Shown: positions 34,380-46,788, counted from the stretch's first letter. The stretch is 64,000 bases of DNA from Davidsoniella eucalypti (GCA_004009845.1 RMBW01000007.1:186001-250000); one strand, 5' to 3'. A program made the numbers and translations. The notes: generated by a model not told the origin, from the letters alone.

Positions 34380-36336
34380 CTAATTAAAGCACAGCCTCTT
34401 TTGCTTCGGATCCGGCACAGAGACAGATCGTCCTCGTTTCTTATCAATGCCTTGTTTTGGCTTGAGTCGCCTGACTTCACCGGAATTTCGTCGAGACTCT
34501 TCAACAGCGGACGAGCTTTCCTCAACAGCATCTCGGATAGTTTGCCGTGAGAGGCACAAGTCAATGTGTTCATTGAAAGAGCGCTCTTCAGGTTTCTGCG
34601 GATGCGAACATATTGGACAATTCCACCATTCTTCTTTGGGACTAACCACTTTGGGTTCAAGCGCCATCTCTTCAATCGGCGTGGTTTGATTATCTACTTG
34701 GATCAATGGTGATTCTAACGGGCCAAGTTCTTCTTCAGGCCATTTTTCCCATTCTTCTTCCGTAGACAACAATGATTTTGAGTGGTCAGTGGAAAGTTTG
34801 TTCTGTAACCCGAAGAACGCGGTGGCATCTGGTTTCTTGGTGCTCACGATATTCGTACAACGAAGACCGATCAGGCGTAGTGTCATATTCGGAATTTCGG
34901 ATTGCAGTTTTGTAAACATCAGGAGTGCGTTCGTAAAGAGGTCCTTTGAGCTCCCTATTGCCTTCGGAGAGACAACCTGGCGGGTCAAGACTTCAAACGT
35001 ATGTAGCTTGACCTTGAGCACTAGTGTGCGGCCTTTGACTTCGCGTTTGGCGAGATCTGCCTCTAATGCTTGTGCCGTAGCCCTGAGCTTCTCTTGTAGA
35101 AGATTTGGGTCTGACAAGGCGGAAAAGGTACTCTCGGTGCCAACGCTTTTCCGTTCGTATTCCCCTGCAGGCTGTACACTAGTACGTCCCAGGCCGAGAT
35201 ACACTTTCATGAGAAAATGTACTGTTTTTTCACCAAAGAGGGGACACAGATATTGTCGATATGTGAACAGGTCGGCACATGTCTGTATGTTAACAGCGCC
35301 AGCTAACTCGCGCTCTAGCACGCGACCTATACCATTCACCTTGCGAGTTGGCAAGGCACCTATAAACTTCATGATGGCTTCCCGGTCGTTTGGTACAGTG
35401 AACTGTCCATTCGGCTTGTTCATATTTGAGCAGATCTTTGCAATGCGTGTGTTAGCAGAGATGCCGGCGGAGACTGTAATTTTCGTCTTTTCATGAATCT
35501 CTGCACGCATCTTATTGACGGCTTCTTCAGGTGTCATGTCGTGCTCCTTGCAGTAGTCTGTGATATTGAGATACGCCTCGTCGATACTCGCGCTCTCAAA
35601 GCGTGGGTCGTATTCCGCCATGACAGCTCGAATTTCTTGTGCTTTGGCGCTATACTTGGAATGATTGTTGGATAGTAGTATCAACTGTGGGCAGAGCTTC
35701 TTGGCTACAAACGAGGCCATGCCAGATCGACAGCCAAACTTGCGGGCATGGTAGTTGGCGGTGGTGAGAACTCCTTTTCCAACAGCAAATGGCACGTCTT
35801 TTAGATCTGGCCGATCGAGTTCCTCAACGGCGGCAAAGAAGGCATCACAGTCAACATGAACGATGGTCTGCGTAAGATCTCGCGTGGCTTCGAGCTCGAT
35901 CAGAAGGGCATCGGCATCTCGCAGAGACTTGGAGAGTAATGGGTCTGGTAGGCCTTCAGCCCTGATTTTTGATCGTTCAATTTTCTCCGTCAGAAGCTTG
36001 TCTTTTTGCTCCTCTCTTTGAAAGAACTTGGAACCTTTGGAAGCTTCATATATGATTTCTGAAATCTATATAAAGTTAGTGAAAATTGATTAAGGTATCT
36101 GGGTTACATGAACCCACCTTGGATTGATCAAGAGCCAGTCCGGCTTTTGTGGCGCTCTGGCCGAGCAAATGGTATTTAAGCGACTTGTGTTCATCCGATT
36201 CAGCCGGAACGACGTCGTTATGAGTGGGGTTCACCGAATCCCTGGCTGTATTTTCCAGTTTTAGTTGAGACGGTACATCTTCTGCAGCGTCATTATTCAA
36301 GTTGGAGACTGGATCATTTGTGTTTGGATCTGCCAT
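34380..36336 (-). CDS. DNA polymerase kappa (Y-family translesion polymerase)
   Basis: Copies past bulky DNA lesions in the nucleus. Exons 36336-36118 and 36065-34380 encode 634 residues. Seen: TIVHVDCDAFFAAVEELDRP with the first metal-binding Asp, LTTANYHARKFGCRSGM, SKYSAKAQEIRAVMAEYDP, the SIDEAYLNIT motif with catalytic Asp-Glu, VSAGISANTRIAKICSNMNKPNGQ, then helix-hairpin-helix TRKVNGIGRVLERELAG and the little finger. Near the C-terminus CPICSHPQKPE with FNEHIDLCLS is a UBZ-type ubiquitin-binding zinc finger. The tail DKKRGRSVSVPDPKQKRL is basic, a possible nuclear signal. A CACGTG box lies at 36,421-36,426, 85 bp upstream of the start. It converges on the FKBP gene with 171 bp between stops. 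Confidence 0.95.
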
Positions 36337-37256
36337 GGCGAGAGCCTTTAGTCAGAAATATCAGGCTTCTTGGAGGTTAAGTTCTCGTGGCGCGGAGCAA
36401 ACGCAAAGTTGTCGCGACATCACGTGAGAGTTACATATAATTGGCCCCACCTGGATAGGCAGCCATCCTGATTTTGGGCAAATAAGGGTTCACAGCTAGT
36501 AACATCAAGGGACCATGATAATATAATGTACAGTCGTATAGGTGAAGGACAAGAAAAAAAGGATCTGTATGAATATTAAAGTATGAATGTTAATGCACGC
36601 TAATGTCGAATGTATCCCCAAGAGAAGATATATGCAATCTCATCTCCAACCCCAAATCTCCATCCTGAAGCTCAAGCTTTCCGTATATTAGATACAGGTC
36701 CAGCTGGAAGCCTCCTTCTCCTCAGCACCAAGTAAGCTGGGCAACTTGGGGGAAGGGGCACAGTGGGCGCTGGCGGAGAAGACGGGTTGTCCCACTAATT
36801 CCAGGTGGTAGCAATGATCGAGTCAACCGCAGTGCCGTTCTCAACCCAGTTCATCAGGATACACACACATGAGGGATTTTTTTCTTTCTTTCAAAAGTAT
36901 ATTGTCCAATGATAATAGCACGTTCAACAAGTAATAATTCTTCTATTTTTTCATGATTGTTGAAGATATCGTGAAAAGAAGAATGTAGGCTGGGAAGTCT
37001 GACACGAAAAACACGGAGTTGGTGCAACATGGATTTGGTGCGGAGCAACCATCAATTCTCTAGACGAATGTATAGTTCAATATATTTTGTAGTACATAGT
37101 AATCGATATGATCGACGCTAGAGCGAGCCGACAACAGACTGTGTTCATTTAACGTATAGATGCTCTTGTCTTTTTGGAGTCAGGCAGGGTCTTATTTGGG
37201 ATACTAACAGTATATCTATAACGATGTCGTAGTGAGAATTCTAATATTTCATGAAA
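36337..37256. other. Intergenic
   Basis: Promoter of the polymerase kappa gene (-) and 3' flank of the cystathionine gamma-synthase gene (-). CACGTG at 36,421 and the palindrome TCGCGA near 36,412 lie close to the polymerase start. No gene seen. Confidence 0.5.
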
Positions 37257-39181
37257 TCAAGAGCCATCTGCCATATCATTGTCCAACGCCTTAAGTGCAT
37301 ACTCGAAGCGAGAAATCAGCCACATTCGGTGCTCGATCCCAACACTGATTCGAAGCATTCGTTTTGCAACGAGCAAGAGCTTCTCTTGAACTATAGTATT
37401 GGTATGGTTTTCATGTCTTTTGCTGATAATTTCCGTGACGATAGCGGCGGGAAACGTGACTGTAAATATAGAGCCATGCAGCATACCCTTGGCCACATCA
37501 AGGTTATCGTAGAATACCATGGCCTGTCGTGTAGTATGAAAGATAAGACTGAAGACATAGCCATGATGGCCGCCTGGTTTCATGACCGCCTCATAGTTGG
37601 CCTGTGTCGGTGATCCCAGAGGATAGCACAGTGTTTCAATGGCGCGGTGGCCCTTGAGCAGATTTATTACCAAAGTTGTGTTCTCACATGACTTGACAAC
37701 CCGACTCACAAAATTCACGCTCGTCATCTCTAACACCAGCGCATCTTGAGGGAACCAAATATTCTTATATAAAGACCTTACAGTTGATCGTAGAGCTTCA
37801 TACTCGCGGCTATTAGGGTTGAGGATTAGCGACCCGCCAGCTACATTGGATGAGCCGCTAAAGGCCTTCCCCAGACTGGATACTACGGCATCGCAGTATG
37901 GAAAGAGGCTAAGGTTGACGGGCGTCCCAATGCTATCGTTAATAATAAAGATGAAGTTGTACTTGCGAGAGAGTCGATGTAGCCTTATGATATCTGGTGT
38001 TTCAAATAGCTGACTGCCAGGAACTTCTGCTACTACCATATCGAAATGGCCATGGCCCGCCAAGCTTTGCTCTAGTTCATCCACTCCCGTTGTGCTGGTG
38101 AAACTCTCGATCTTGAAGTCGTGAATCTTGGTCATAGTCTCTTCAAACTCGGAATATATCAAACTACCGCAACCAGGAGTTCTACTGTTAGTTTGTGTAG
38201 TCTCAGAGTGCTGGGTACTGGGTAAATGTACACACGCAAGTCTTCTTACCCTATCATGGCTACTGCGCACGGCTCGTCGCCGTTGATTTTACGCACGCCT
38301 AGCGTAAAGTTGAAAAAGGCATTGACCCCAGATGTATACAGAAACACATCTGAATCTTCAATTGCCACATAGTCGCTTGAATAAAGAGTAGCCAGGTGAT
38401 CTTTCACCAAACCCAGCGCAAACTCTCCGTCTGAGATTTCAATGTCACCCAACGTCAGCTGTGACTTGAATGGCACATTGAGGAACGGTGCGTTGAGCTG
38501 CCAAAAGTCTACGCAACGAAGCGAGATTCCAAAGCCAGTAAGCCGTGCGAATGTAAATGCGAAGTCAAAAAGCACCGAAGAGAACGAAACCACGTGAAGC
38601 CTATCGAGAGCCGGAACCATGTGGCTATCGTCGGTGTGGTCGGCTTTAACTCCACCACCACCGTTTACTCGAGGGGTATTTACCGGTGGTGAGGCATGCA
38701 TGTAAGTGCGGAAATCCCCCATCCACGAGACACTAAAGTGCCGAATATCTGGGGACGCCCGCAGGCTTTTGACTTGGCGGAGATAGAGGACCAAGTGACG
38801 GGCCTCTTGATGACTAGAAAATACCAGGCTTTGTATGCCCATTTCTGCTGGCGTACGGGCCCGGCGTCGGCGATGTTTTCTTAGTTTTCGGCTCTTCTCC
38901 CATTCAAGCTGGGTTAGCCGCTCACAGAATCGTCGGATATCTGACGGAGGAAACCATCGTACTGGCCCAGCACGGGCATCGTAGTTGCCGCGGGACCATT
39001 GTTCCATGATGTTTTCAACGTCATTCCATGTTGGCATGTGTATAGCAGTAGCCTAGATGTTTGTGTGATCAGTACAGCGCTCTTGCGTATCTGACATGTA
39101 CAGGAGGACACTTACATGCCGGTCGCCAGGGAAGAGACCTTGTCCGACTTCAAGCATACTTGGTTGAATAATGATGGGCAT
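37257..39181 (-). CDS. STR2: Cystathionine gamma-synthase-like PLP enzyme
   Basis: Trans-sulfuration enzyme joining cysteine with an activated homoserine to form cystathionine, cytosolic, in methionine synthesis. Exons 39181-39116, 39052-38250 and 38184-37257 give 598 residues, as usual for fungal members, which carry a long N-terminal half. Seen: MLEVGQGLFPGDRHATAIHMPTWNDVENIMEQW (family-typical start), FLYTSGVNAFFNFTLGVRK, GCGSLIYSEFEE, FDMVVAEVPGSQLFETPDI, NFIFIINDSIGTPVNLSLFPYCDAVVSSLGKAFSGSSNVAGGS with the Schiff-base lysine after SLG. Some normally conserved stretches are changed (HMPTW for LPTW; GRTPGCGS for the usual GFPYVDTL region). That may mean a divergent paralogue with altered substrate use. 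It borders the repeat-rich region. Confidence 0.9.
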
Positions 39182-39559
39182 CTTGCCTTGAGTGAAAACG
39201 TAGTGATAGAAGCATGGCTGTAAAGATCAATGACGAAGGAGATGACGGTATATTTATTAACGGTAATCAGCACTCAGTATATACAAATCGGGCAGCTCAC
39301 CGAGTTGCTTGGAGATTATCTGTGTAACTTTCCGTAACGAGAAACACGAGTCACAGACAGCCGATCTGATCACTTTATTTATCTATTACTATTTTACGTC
39401 TACCTACTGTTATTTCACAGCAATACGACAGCATGCCCTGGGCGTGAGCAACTGGCTGCTGTCATCTTCCAGCTAACTCCCGGGTGGTTAGCAAGTGCAG
39501 GTGTGCATAGACCGAACTTCTCTTATGACTTTTTGAGGTCCAGCTCTGAGGCCAAGAGA
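39182..39559. other. Intergenic, start of the repeat-rich region
   Basis: AT-rich promoter of the cystathionine gamma-synthase-like gene. A fragment ATTTTACGTCTACCTA near 39,389 resembles the end motif of the 30-kb element. From 39,480 base composition rises towards the retroelement remnant. Confidence 0.4.
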
Positions 39560-40560
39560 ACTCTCTGTCCAGTGCAGCCCGAGGGCAGGCCTGCGAGGTT
39601 CCAGGGCTTGTTACCGTTACCTGGTGTTTTTGGTTGCAGTAACAGCTAAAGCTATCTAGTCTGAAAGGCCACCCGTTGTCAGCACGGGGAATTGCCCCGG
39701 CAGGGCCTTACAGGCCCACTAGTGTCCGCGTTCTTTTGGCTTGTTGCAGACTTTGCATCCGCGGGGATGTGATCCGATCCAGGGCTCTTACAAAAATGAA
39801 ATCTACCTGTTGCCTAACGGCACGGAGTAGAGCCAATTCATGGTTAGAGCCCCCCCTTCCCACGCTGACACTCCACACTGTCAGGTGTCGTAACATTTAT
39901 CTTGCTGGGAGGGTTTTTCTCGGATGGTGTTAGGACTAGGAGCCTGTTGCTCCCCCAATGACGGGCGTCTCCGCCTTCGAGCTTGGTTGTGTTCCTGTGT
40001 GCTGACTGTCATGATGGTGTCCGTTGGCTTAGGGGCCATTGTCGGTGTCGGGGCCGGGGCTCTACGATCCGGATGGGTTCCTCGCAGGCCGGCTCTCCTG
40101 CTGAGTGGTCTGGGATTTTGCAGACAATGCTTGTATCGCGGGATACAGAGTGTTTTTCTGCGGCATGGTCTGGGCTCCCGCACAGTCGGCACCGTGGCTT
40201 CTCTTTGCATCCCATTGTCTGGTGGGTCTCCCAGCATATTCAGCACAACGGCATAGAGGGGGACCGGCACTTCTTGACCGTGGCCAAATCCGAACTTCCT
40301 TCAAATTTCAAGGAGGGTTCGGCTTTCCGGTAAGTCTACTACAATACGGAGTGTGGCATCCATAAACCTTTCAGTATCAACCTGCCACTTGATCATTTTC
40401 ACTTCTCCGCCGGTTTGGTTCAAGGCGGTCTTACTCCATGAGTGGAAAGGAGGCACTGAGCGTGAAGATCCAAACTTTCTTCACTTCGTTGTTTGTATCC
40501 GTTCTTGGCTTGAGGATTGACATTTTCTGTAAACCCACTGATTGTCCTTTGCCTACATTA
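39560..40560 (-). pseudogene. Retroelement gag-like remnant with double zinc knuckle
   Basis: No intact frame. On the minus strand near 40,245-40,115 one frame reads LC-stop-ICWETHQTMGCKEKP then RCRLCGSPDHAAEKH: two adjacent zinc knuckles (C-x2-C-x3-H-x4-C and C-x2-C-x4-H-x4-H) of the sort found in gag or LINE ORF1 proteins, with an in-frame TGA in the first. Upstream, near 40,400-40,290, another frame reads KWQVDTERFMDATLRIVVDLP. GC content is higher than the flanks. A segment CTGTCCAGTGCAGCCCGAGG at 39,567 recurs near 54,407 and, mutated, near 47,141. Confidence 0.6.
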
Positions 40561-41469
40561 GCTACTGCGGCCGCGCCGGCGTAGCTGACTGTCTTAGAGG
40601 CTTTAGCATCTTTCTTAGGGACATCGTTCTTAGGGTTGTTGGTATCGGTTTTGTTTTGTTGTTTGTCGGGTTATAATTCTTCGGTCCGTTGTTGGTCAGG
40701 GAGCTCCTTCCAATCGATCATGATATCGCACATCTTATATACCAGGTTATCTCTAATACATAGCTGTCGTATCCTCTAAACCTTTATATTTCCGTCGCCA
40801 CTAACATTCTGCCATGGCTATCTTGAAATATGGCGAGATTCTTGTTCCATCCGAGTTGTATATAAAATAGCGGATATTTTTGAAACTGTGTAGCTATTAG
40901 TACATCCAATATCGGCATATAGCTTGATATCTTCATAAACCATCACTTGGGCCAAAGTTAAACTGAACATCATATACATTCGATAGGTTTCGACACCAAA
41001 ACTATTGTATATCCATTCTAGGCCCTCCCTTGAAAACGATGTTCTCCTATCCGCAAGACAACAGAAACACGTGTAAAATCAATGGTAACTGTTTATTGTG
41101 GCCTTGCCAGATTTAGAAATCCACAGCAAAGAAACACAAGTAGATATTGATTATAAAGCAAGTCCTATAACTATATCTAAAACATAGAGCTTGTTGAAAG
41201 ATGGCTTCCTTGAATGATCCATTAAGACAGTATTCTGAGCAATTTCAAGGGCTGTTTACTATGATTATCCAATCATGATACTCAACTCAAATTCTGAAGC
41301 ATTAACCAAATATAATAACTACTTTTAGAGGCATTCAACCCCGGTCATCAACTCATTTGGATATTAAGCTTAATGACATACAAGCTGATTCCTAGGAAAA
41401 AAGGTAGGTTCATGAAATATTCTAGTAGTATATGTATTTTGGAGAACAAATTATATATTATACACTCAA
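40561..41469. other. AT-rich intergenic region
   Basis: No gene seen. Base composition drops sharply to AT-rich after about 40,700. Confidence 0.4.
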
Positions 41470-42190
41470 TCACTGTTCTGGCTCGGTATCAATACTACCA
41501 AAATGTCTCTTTCTTGATTGTGGCCGGTCTAGAATATTTGCCATATCAAAATCAATGATCATCAGCTTCCCTGACTTGCTATCTTGTAGAATATTTCTTT
41601 CTTCAAGATCCCCATGCTCAACGCCATATCCAGCCATTCGAGAAGCAACTATCTCGCCATGATAGTTGTAGCCTTCCTTTGACATATGAAAGTAAAAGGA
41701 CATGCTTATAATCATGGAGCCTCAGAGGAATTCCCATCTTCAGCATGACACTTACAAGACAAACAAGAATAGCAATTCCCTGGAGTCTCCTGAGTTTTGA
41801 ATAAGCAAGAAGCTCTTTTAGAAGCAGCCACAGATCTTCACTCTCGATACCTTTTCCAACAAATGTATAGCTAAATGGGTATAGGGTGAGTTTGACCAAG
41901 GACCCAATAGCGCCATGTTTGTTCAGATCTTCACAGCCATTGTCAAGATTATCATCTATTTAAATCTTGATAGCATTCAAGAACTGAGATAAACTCAAGG
42001 GATGGCGTTGGCCTTGAGTATCCTCAGCAGCTTTCTGGTGAAATGGGTAATTTGGGCAGGGTTTTACTGTTGCAAGACGCGCTTGAAGGAGATCAAGTAT
42101 AAAGTCATACGTGCAGGGAAAGAGCATTTGTATTTGTTATCATTAACGAGCGCGGGGGAGTCGGGCCAATAAAATTGGACACGACTCCCA
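41470..42190 (-). pseudogene. Fungal protein-kinase-like gene remnant
   Basis: Decayed gene read on the minus strand. From its 5' side: a frame with YDFILDLLQARLATVKPCP up to LSQFLNAIKI and an in-frame TAA at about 41,960, then DLNKHGAIGSLVKLTLYPFSYTFVGKGIE and a conserved RRLQGIAILVCL. The frame then changes near 41,680 and continues as VASRMAGYGVEHGDLEERNIL and LMIIDFDMANIL, a kinase catalytic loop (HGD-x4-N) and a DFG-like IDF-D. It ends 41,470. The SYTFVGKG and HGD-x4-N layout matches the kinase-like family expanded in filamentous fungi. A stop plus a frame change argue against function; an intron could explain the second but not the first. Confidence 0.65.
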
Positions 42191-42239
42191 CCCATCACCT
42201 TAAGGGACATGCACGGTGTCTAACTACTAACTACCTGTA

Positions 42240-42320
42240 TCTAAATCTTCATAGCTCTATAGCTCCATAAGATAAATGAATTAAAAAAAACTAAAAAAAA
42301 ACTAAAAAAAAAAAAGCTTC
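42240..42320 (-). repeat. Copy of the dispersed CTTCATAGCTCTATAGCTCC repeat
   Basis: About 45 bp are almost identical to 31,290-31,335, followed by an A-rich run broken by CT dinucleotides. Inverse to the copies inside 6,325-6,562 and 30,048-30,325. Confidence 0.7.
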
Positions 42321-42599
42321 TAAACACAGGTAGAACCCTGTATAACCCTAGTGGTTATAGGGGGAAGCATCACCGAGGGGTGTGACTATGGTCACTGTTA
42401 CAATGTAACAATTATAGAATAATGAACGGTGGCAGCGGAGTCCCCACCTAAAGGAGGCCGAAGAGGGCACAAGTCTTCAAGAAATTGTGTCTTTCGGAGG
42501 AAGGTTGAGAGCCGAAGCGCACCCTGCGGAGTCCCAAGAACAAAGTCCAGAGTTCCGAGGCTGCGGTTGCGACCCGAGAAGGAGTATCTGTGCTGGACT

Positions 42600-43025
42600 A
42601 TAGGACCTTATGAAATGGATGGGGCTCTTTGGGAGCCCACAGGCACATGAGACATGTGCATCAGTGTGTTGGAACTTTTCGTGATAGGCTGAAGTAAGAA
42701 CCCGAGATGTTGTCTGTTAAGGCGGGGTTCATCGGGAGGGGAATCTCCAGCTCCCTGTAAAGAGGTGGAGCTACTTTCTGCCACCATTCGGCGGCCTTTA
42801 GTTGGAACCGTCGTCTGCACCTGGCTAGGGCACCAAAGAACTCGAACTCGGCCCGGTCTGCTAGGGTAAGTAGCTGCAAGTCGCCGGAACTCTAGGATCT
42901 CTAGCAGGACTTCTAAGGTTTTTTGGTTGTCTAAAATAACCCAGACGTCCTTGGCCCAAATCTTGGCGTAGGAGGAGAAAGCCCTTTTTAAGCCTAATAG
43001 GGCCCCTTGGATATACCTCATAGTT
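42600..43025 (-). pseudogene. LINE-type RNase H C-terminal remnant
   Basis: Minus-strand sequence in two frames resembles the RNase H end of fungal Tad-like LINE polyproteins. One frame gives YIQGALLGLKRAF then DVWVILDNQKTLEVLLE (the 'LDNQ' motif after an AELxGALxGL-like helix); another, shifted, continues as LKAAEWWQKVAPPLYRELEIPLP, which corresponds to the region after the RNase H core. No reverse transcriptase is attached. Frame change plus truncation make it a dead fragment. The GC-rich stretch 42,420-42,600 beyond it is probably part of the same element. Confidence 0.55.
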
Positions 43026-43728
43026 CTCTCCCAGGGATATCCCTACTGAGGCGATCTGAGTTTGAAGTTGCCATACAGTGTGTGCACCTTATAGTACTTC
43101 AAACTAAACATTGACCCTAGTATGAAGTTTAAATAGTAACTAATACGAAATTAAGACTGTCGGCAGGGCCAATGTCAATGCCACACACCATGACCACATA
43201 TGCAAATTAGAAAATGCATTTATTTTCAGACATATCTTCTTGCTAACTAGTTGGTAATTAAATTACAAAGGACAAAAATTTCAGCCCCTAACCCAGGAAT
43301 ATCAGCAGTGAGTAAAATTTGGCAACAAGCCCTAGGTTTTACTTGGCCCAAAACTATGCTCTTTTGACTACTTTTGACTACAACATCTATTTCTCGAATT
43401 GGAATAATGCCACACCATGACCAAAAGTGGCTTAGATGAGACAGATCTCTGTATTTAAAATACTTGAATATGAGCACGGTGAGCAGAGAACAAGCTATGG
43501 GCTTATTCTACTTTTCTCGGTGAGGACATGTATAAAGAATCTATGTTTAGGAACAAGATATATATATTAAATTCATACATGAGACGGTAAATATCCGTTT
43601 TCTAGTGTGATATGTTCTTTTTTCTGCCACAGCATATTTTAGCAACTATCGCTGCACACGAGAGTATTGCAATTTCTACCAAAAGAAAGTGTTCATCCAC
43701 CTTCTAGCAATCATCAATCAACCTCACC
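43026..43728. other. Intergenic, promoter of the first subtilase
   Basis: AT-rich, with no gene seen. The last 60 bp contain TTCTAGCAAT/CTAGCAATC-like leader words that also occur before the other two protease starts. Confidence 0.4.
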
Positions 43729-46700
43729 ATGCGTTTTTACACCATCTCCATCTTGGCCTTGCCGGTGTTTGTCTGGGCTGATGTCATTGAACCATATCTA
43801 CAGTCCGAAGCACGAGATGAGTTTGACGCTGTACAGCCTGTTCTACAAGATGAGCTCGATGCCTCACAACAAGAGATCACTGTTGACGCCGAGTCAATCT
43901 TGGAAGACTTCCCAAAGTACATCGTCGAATTCAGTCATGTAAGTTAAGATTTCTTCATAAACACTGAGAAATAAATCCCACTAACACTATGAGAACAGGA
44001 GTCTTTGGTAGGCCGTGATCTTTCTGAAAGCTTTGATGATAATGAGGACATTACAGTTGTTGATACCTTTGAAAGCCCAATCTTCACCGGGGTTAGTATT
44101 GACACTGAATCACACACCATTGAAAGCTTGAAGAATATGCATGGTGTCATCAATGTTTGGAGTAATGAGATCATTCGGCTAGATAAAAAAGAAGACCAGA
44201 CAAAAGGCATATCCAAAATTTTCAAGTGGAACTTTGGCAACTCCAAGTCAACAGAAAAGTTTCTTTTTGAAGCCCACCGAAGCACACACGTCGATGCTCT
44301 ACACAAGCGTGGAATCAAGGGAAAGGGTGTCAAGGTCGGTATCATTGACTCTGGCATCTCATACATCCATCCTGCTGTAAGTATTATGCCCTCTTCTATA
44401 TCATATAAGGGGATAAGTACTGATATATGTTGATGATAGCTTGGTGGTCAACTTTGCAAAAAGTGCAAGGTTGCTGGTGGTCATAACCTTGTCCAAGATT
44501 CATTTTCTGATCATCTATCCAATGGTGACTCCAAGTACGATCCCATGGATTATAATGGCCATGGTACACATATTGCTGGTATCATTGGTGGCAATGGAGA
44601 TTGGTTCAAAGGAGTTGCACCTGAGGCTACGCTTTATGGATATAAGATCATATCTACCGGCCATCATACTACCTCCGATCTTATAATTAAAGCTGCTTTA
44701 TCAGCGCATTCTGATAATGTATGTGAAGTAGGTCAACTAAACACACATACACAAATTTACTAATGTATTTTACACAGATGGATGTCATCAACATCTCTAT
44801 AGGCCATCCCGTTGGCTGGCCAGGGAGCCCCGTGGCTGAGGTTCTATCTCGGATTGCCGACGAGGGCGTAGTCATCACTGTCGCTGTTGGAAACTCTGAG
44901 GCAGGCCCTTTTTATGCTGACAATGGAGCATCAGGAAGATCCGTCATTGCCGTTGCTTCAACTGATTCCGATGTGATCCCTGGTATTTCTTATACTCTTA
45001 ATCTTGGTGAGGAAACAATTATAGATGGATATGTTCCAGTGGAACATGCTTTCCCAACAGATGACATTGAATGGCCTATCTTGCCTGTATCATTGGATGG
45101 CTTCAATTCTCGTGATGCCTGTAGACCATCTCTCCAAGACCCAGAACCAGACTTTACTGGGAAGATTGCCCTAGTCAGTGCCGGTGGTTGTGCCCTCGAA
45201 ACAAAACAGATTCATTTGGGGGGCATGGGAGCCAAACAGATTTTTGCCTATGATGACAAAGACAAACCCTTAACTGCCCCTACAGAAGTTTGGAAATACT
45301 CTAACATCAGCATGATTTCCTATGATACTGCCATGAAGATCTTGGACGCTGTGAAAGTGGGAAAGCAAGTGAACGCTACTTTCAAATCAGGCGTCCCAAA
45401 CCGAGTCACTCTGACCACCAATATAGGTGTTCGTACTTCAAAATTCTCATCATGGGGCTCACCATACAACCTTGATATCAAACCTGAAATTTCTGCACCT
45501 GGTGGTGGAATTATCTCTACCCATCTTGCTAGTAGCTGGGTTATAGATTCTGGCACATCTATGGCTTCTCCATATGTTGCTGGTGTTGCTGCTTTATTCA
45601 TCTCCGAGCATGGTGGTCGGCAGAGCTACGGTAAAGACCTGGCAAAGCGCTTGACACAGCGTATCATTGCTTCTGGTAGCAGCCTTGCATGGGAAGGTGC
45701 CTCATCTGGAGTATATGAACCACCAAGTCGTGTAGGTGGTGGTTTCATTGATGCCATCAAGGTTTTAGACTACACCACTGAAGTCGACCCAGCCAAGATG
45801 ACCCTTAATGATACTGCCCACTTCAACGGCAAGCAACAAATCACTCTGCTCAACGGAAGCAAGACATCTGTCACATACAACTTCACTCTTCAACCTGCTG
45901 CTGGCTACGAAGCTCTGGGTAACATTCAAACCGACCCTCGCATAAAGTTTAGTCGGCAACTTGAGCCAATAAAGTTAATACCTGTTGTTCACTTGCCTGA
46001 ACCTGTCACTCTAGCTCCTGGCGAAAAGAAGGTAATCTTTGTTGACTTTGAAAACCCTAGGTATCGCTGGAACACTGCTGCCCTACCTGTCTACAGTGGA
46101 AAGATTATTATCCAGTCTACGCTCAACGAGTCCCTTTCTGTCATCTATCATGGTGTAGGATGCGATCTCAAAACTGCGTTTCCTGATGTCTTTCGAAAAG
46201 GATTCCCTAGAGCTACCAATGGACGCTGGTCACAGGATCTGTTGTATGACAATCCTAAGTTCAACTTCAATACGAGCGAATTGGCTCAAAGCTTCCCCAA
46301 AATCAAGACGAATCTAGCTTGGGGCACATCTGAAATGCGATGGGATATATTTACCTCTGACTATTATGAAGCCAGAGACTGGTCCTATCCACCTGTTGTT
46401 GGTAGCAATGAATATGTCGGTTCTGTGGCATACTGGATGCCACCAAACGATGGTGCTTGGTACCTTGGTAGACATCCAGATAAGAATGGTACTTCAAACT
46501 TCCCTAAAGCTTATCTATCCCGGGCTGCCTATGTCGGCGACGGTGATCATGGTGATAGCGACTACTGGTGGTTTGGGCGCTTAACTAATGGTAGCTATAT
46601 TGCGCCCGGCTCATACTGGTAAGTCATTCATGCCCACTAGCACTAACCTTGCTAAGATATACATCACAACTAACTCAATGTACAGCATGAGATTTGCTGC

Positions 46701-46788
46701 CCTGCGTCCATTTGGCGACCCCAATGTTATGTATGACTGGCAGGTACTTTATACTCCCATTGTCACTATTCTTGACTACACACCATAG
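43729..46788 (+). CDS. Secreted subtilisin-like serine protease, copy 1
   Basis: Extracellular S8 protease. Exons 43729-43938, 43999-44376, 44440-44718, 44778-46618 and 46686-46788 encode 936 residues. Order: signal peptide MRFYTISILALPVFVWA; I9-type propeptide (PKYIVEFSHVESL); catalytic Asp in VGIIDSGISY, His in NGHGTHIAGIIGG, oxyanion Asn in VAVGNSEAG; an inserted PA-like domain (FTGKIALVSAGGCAL); catalytic Ser in SGTSMASPYVAG; then an Fn3-like C-terminal region typical of large Vpr-type subtilases. All three catalytic residues are intact. The last junction makes TAC-TGC (Tyr-Cys), where copies 2 and 3 have Tyr-Ser. Its 3' half and 3' flank are nearly identical to copy 2, while the 5' half is more divergent. 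Confidence 0.93.

Noticed and set aside
34789..35496. 235-codon plus-strand open frame opposite the polymerase kappa gene
   Set aside because: Exact antisense shadow of the conserved polymerase coding region.
39924..40365. Glycine/valine-rich plus-strand open frames of 86-116 codons
   Set aside because: Opposite strand of the zinc-knuckle gag remnant; the minus strand explains the sequence better.
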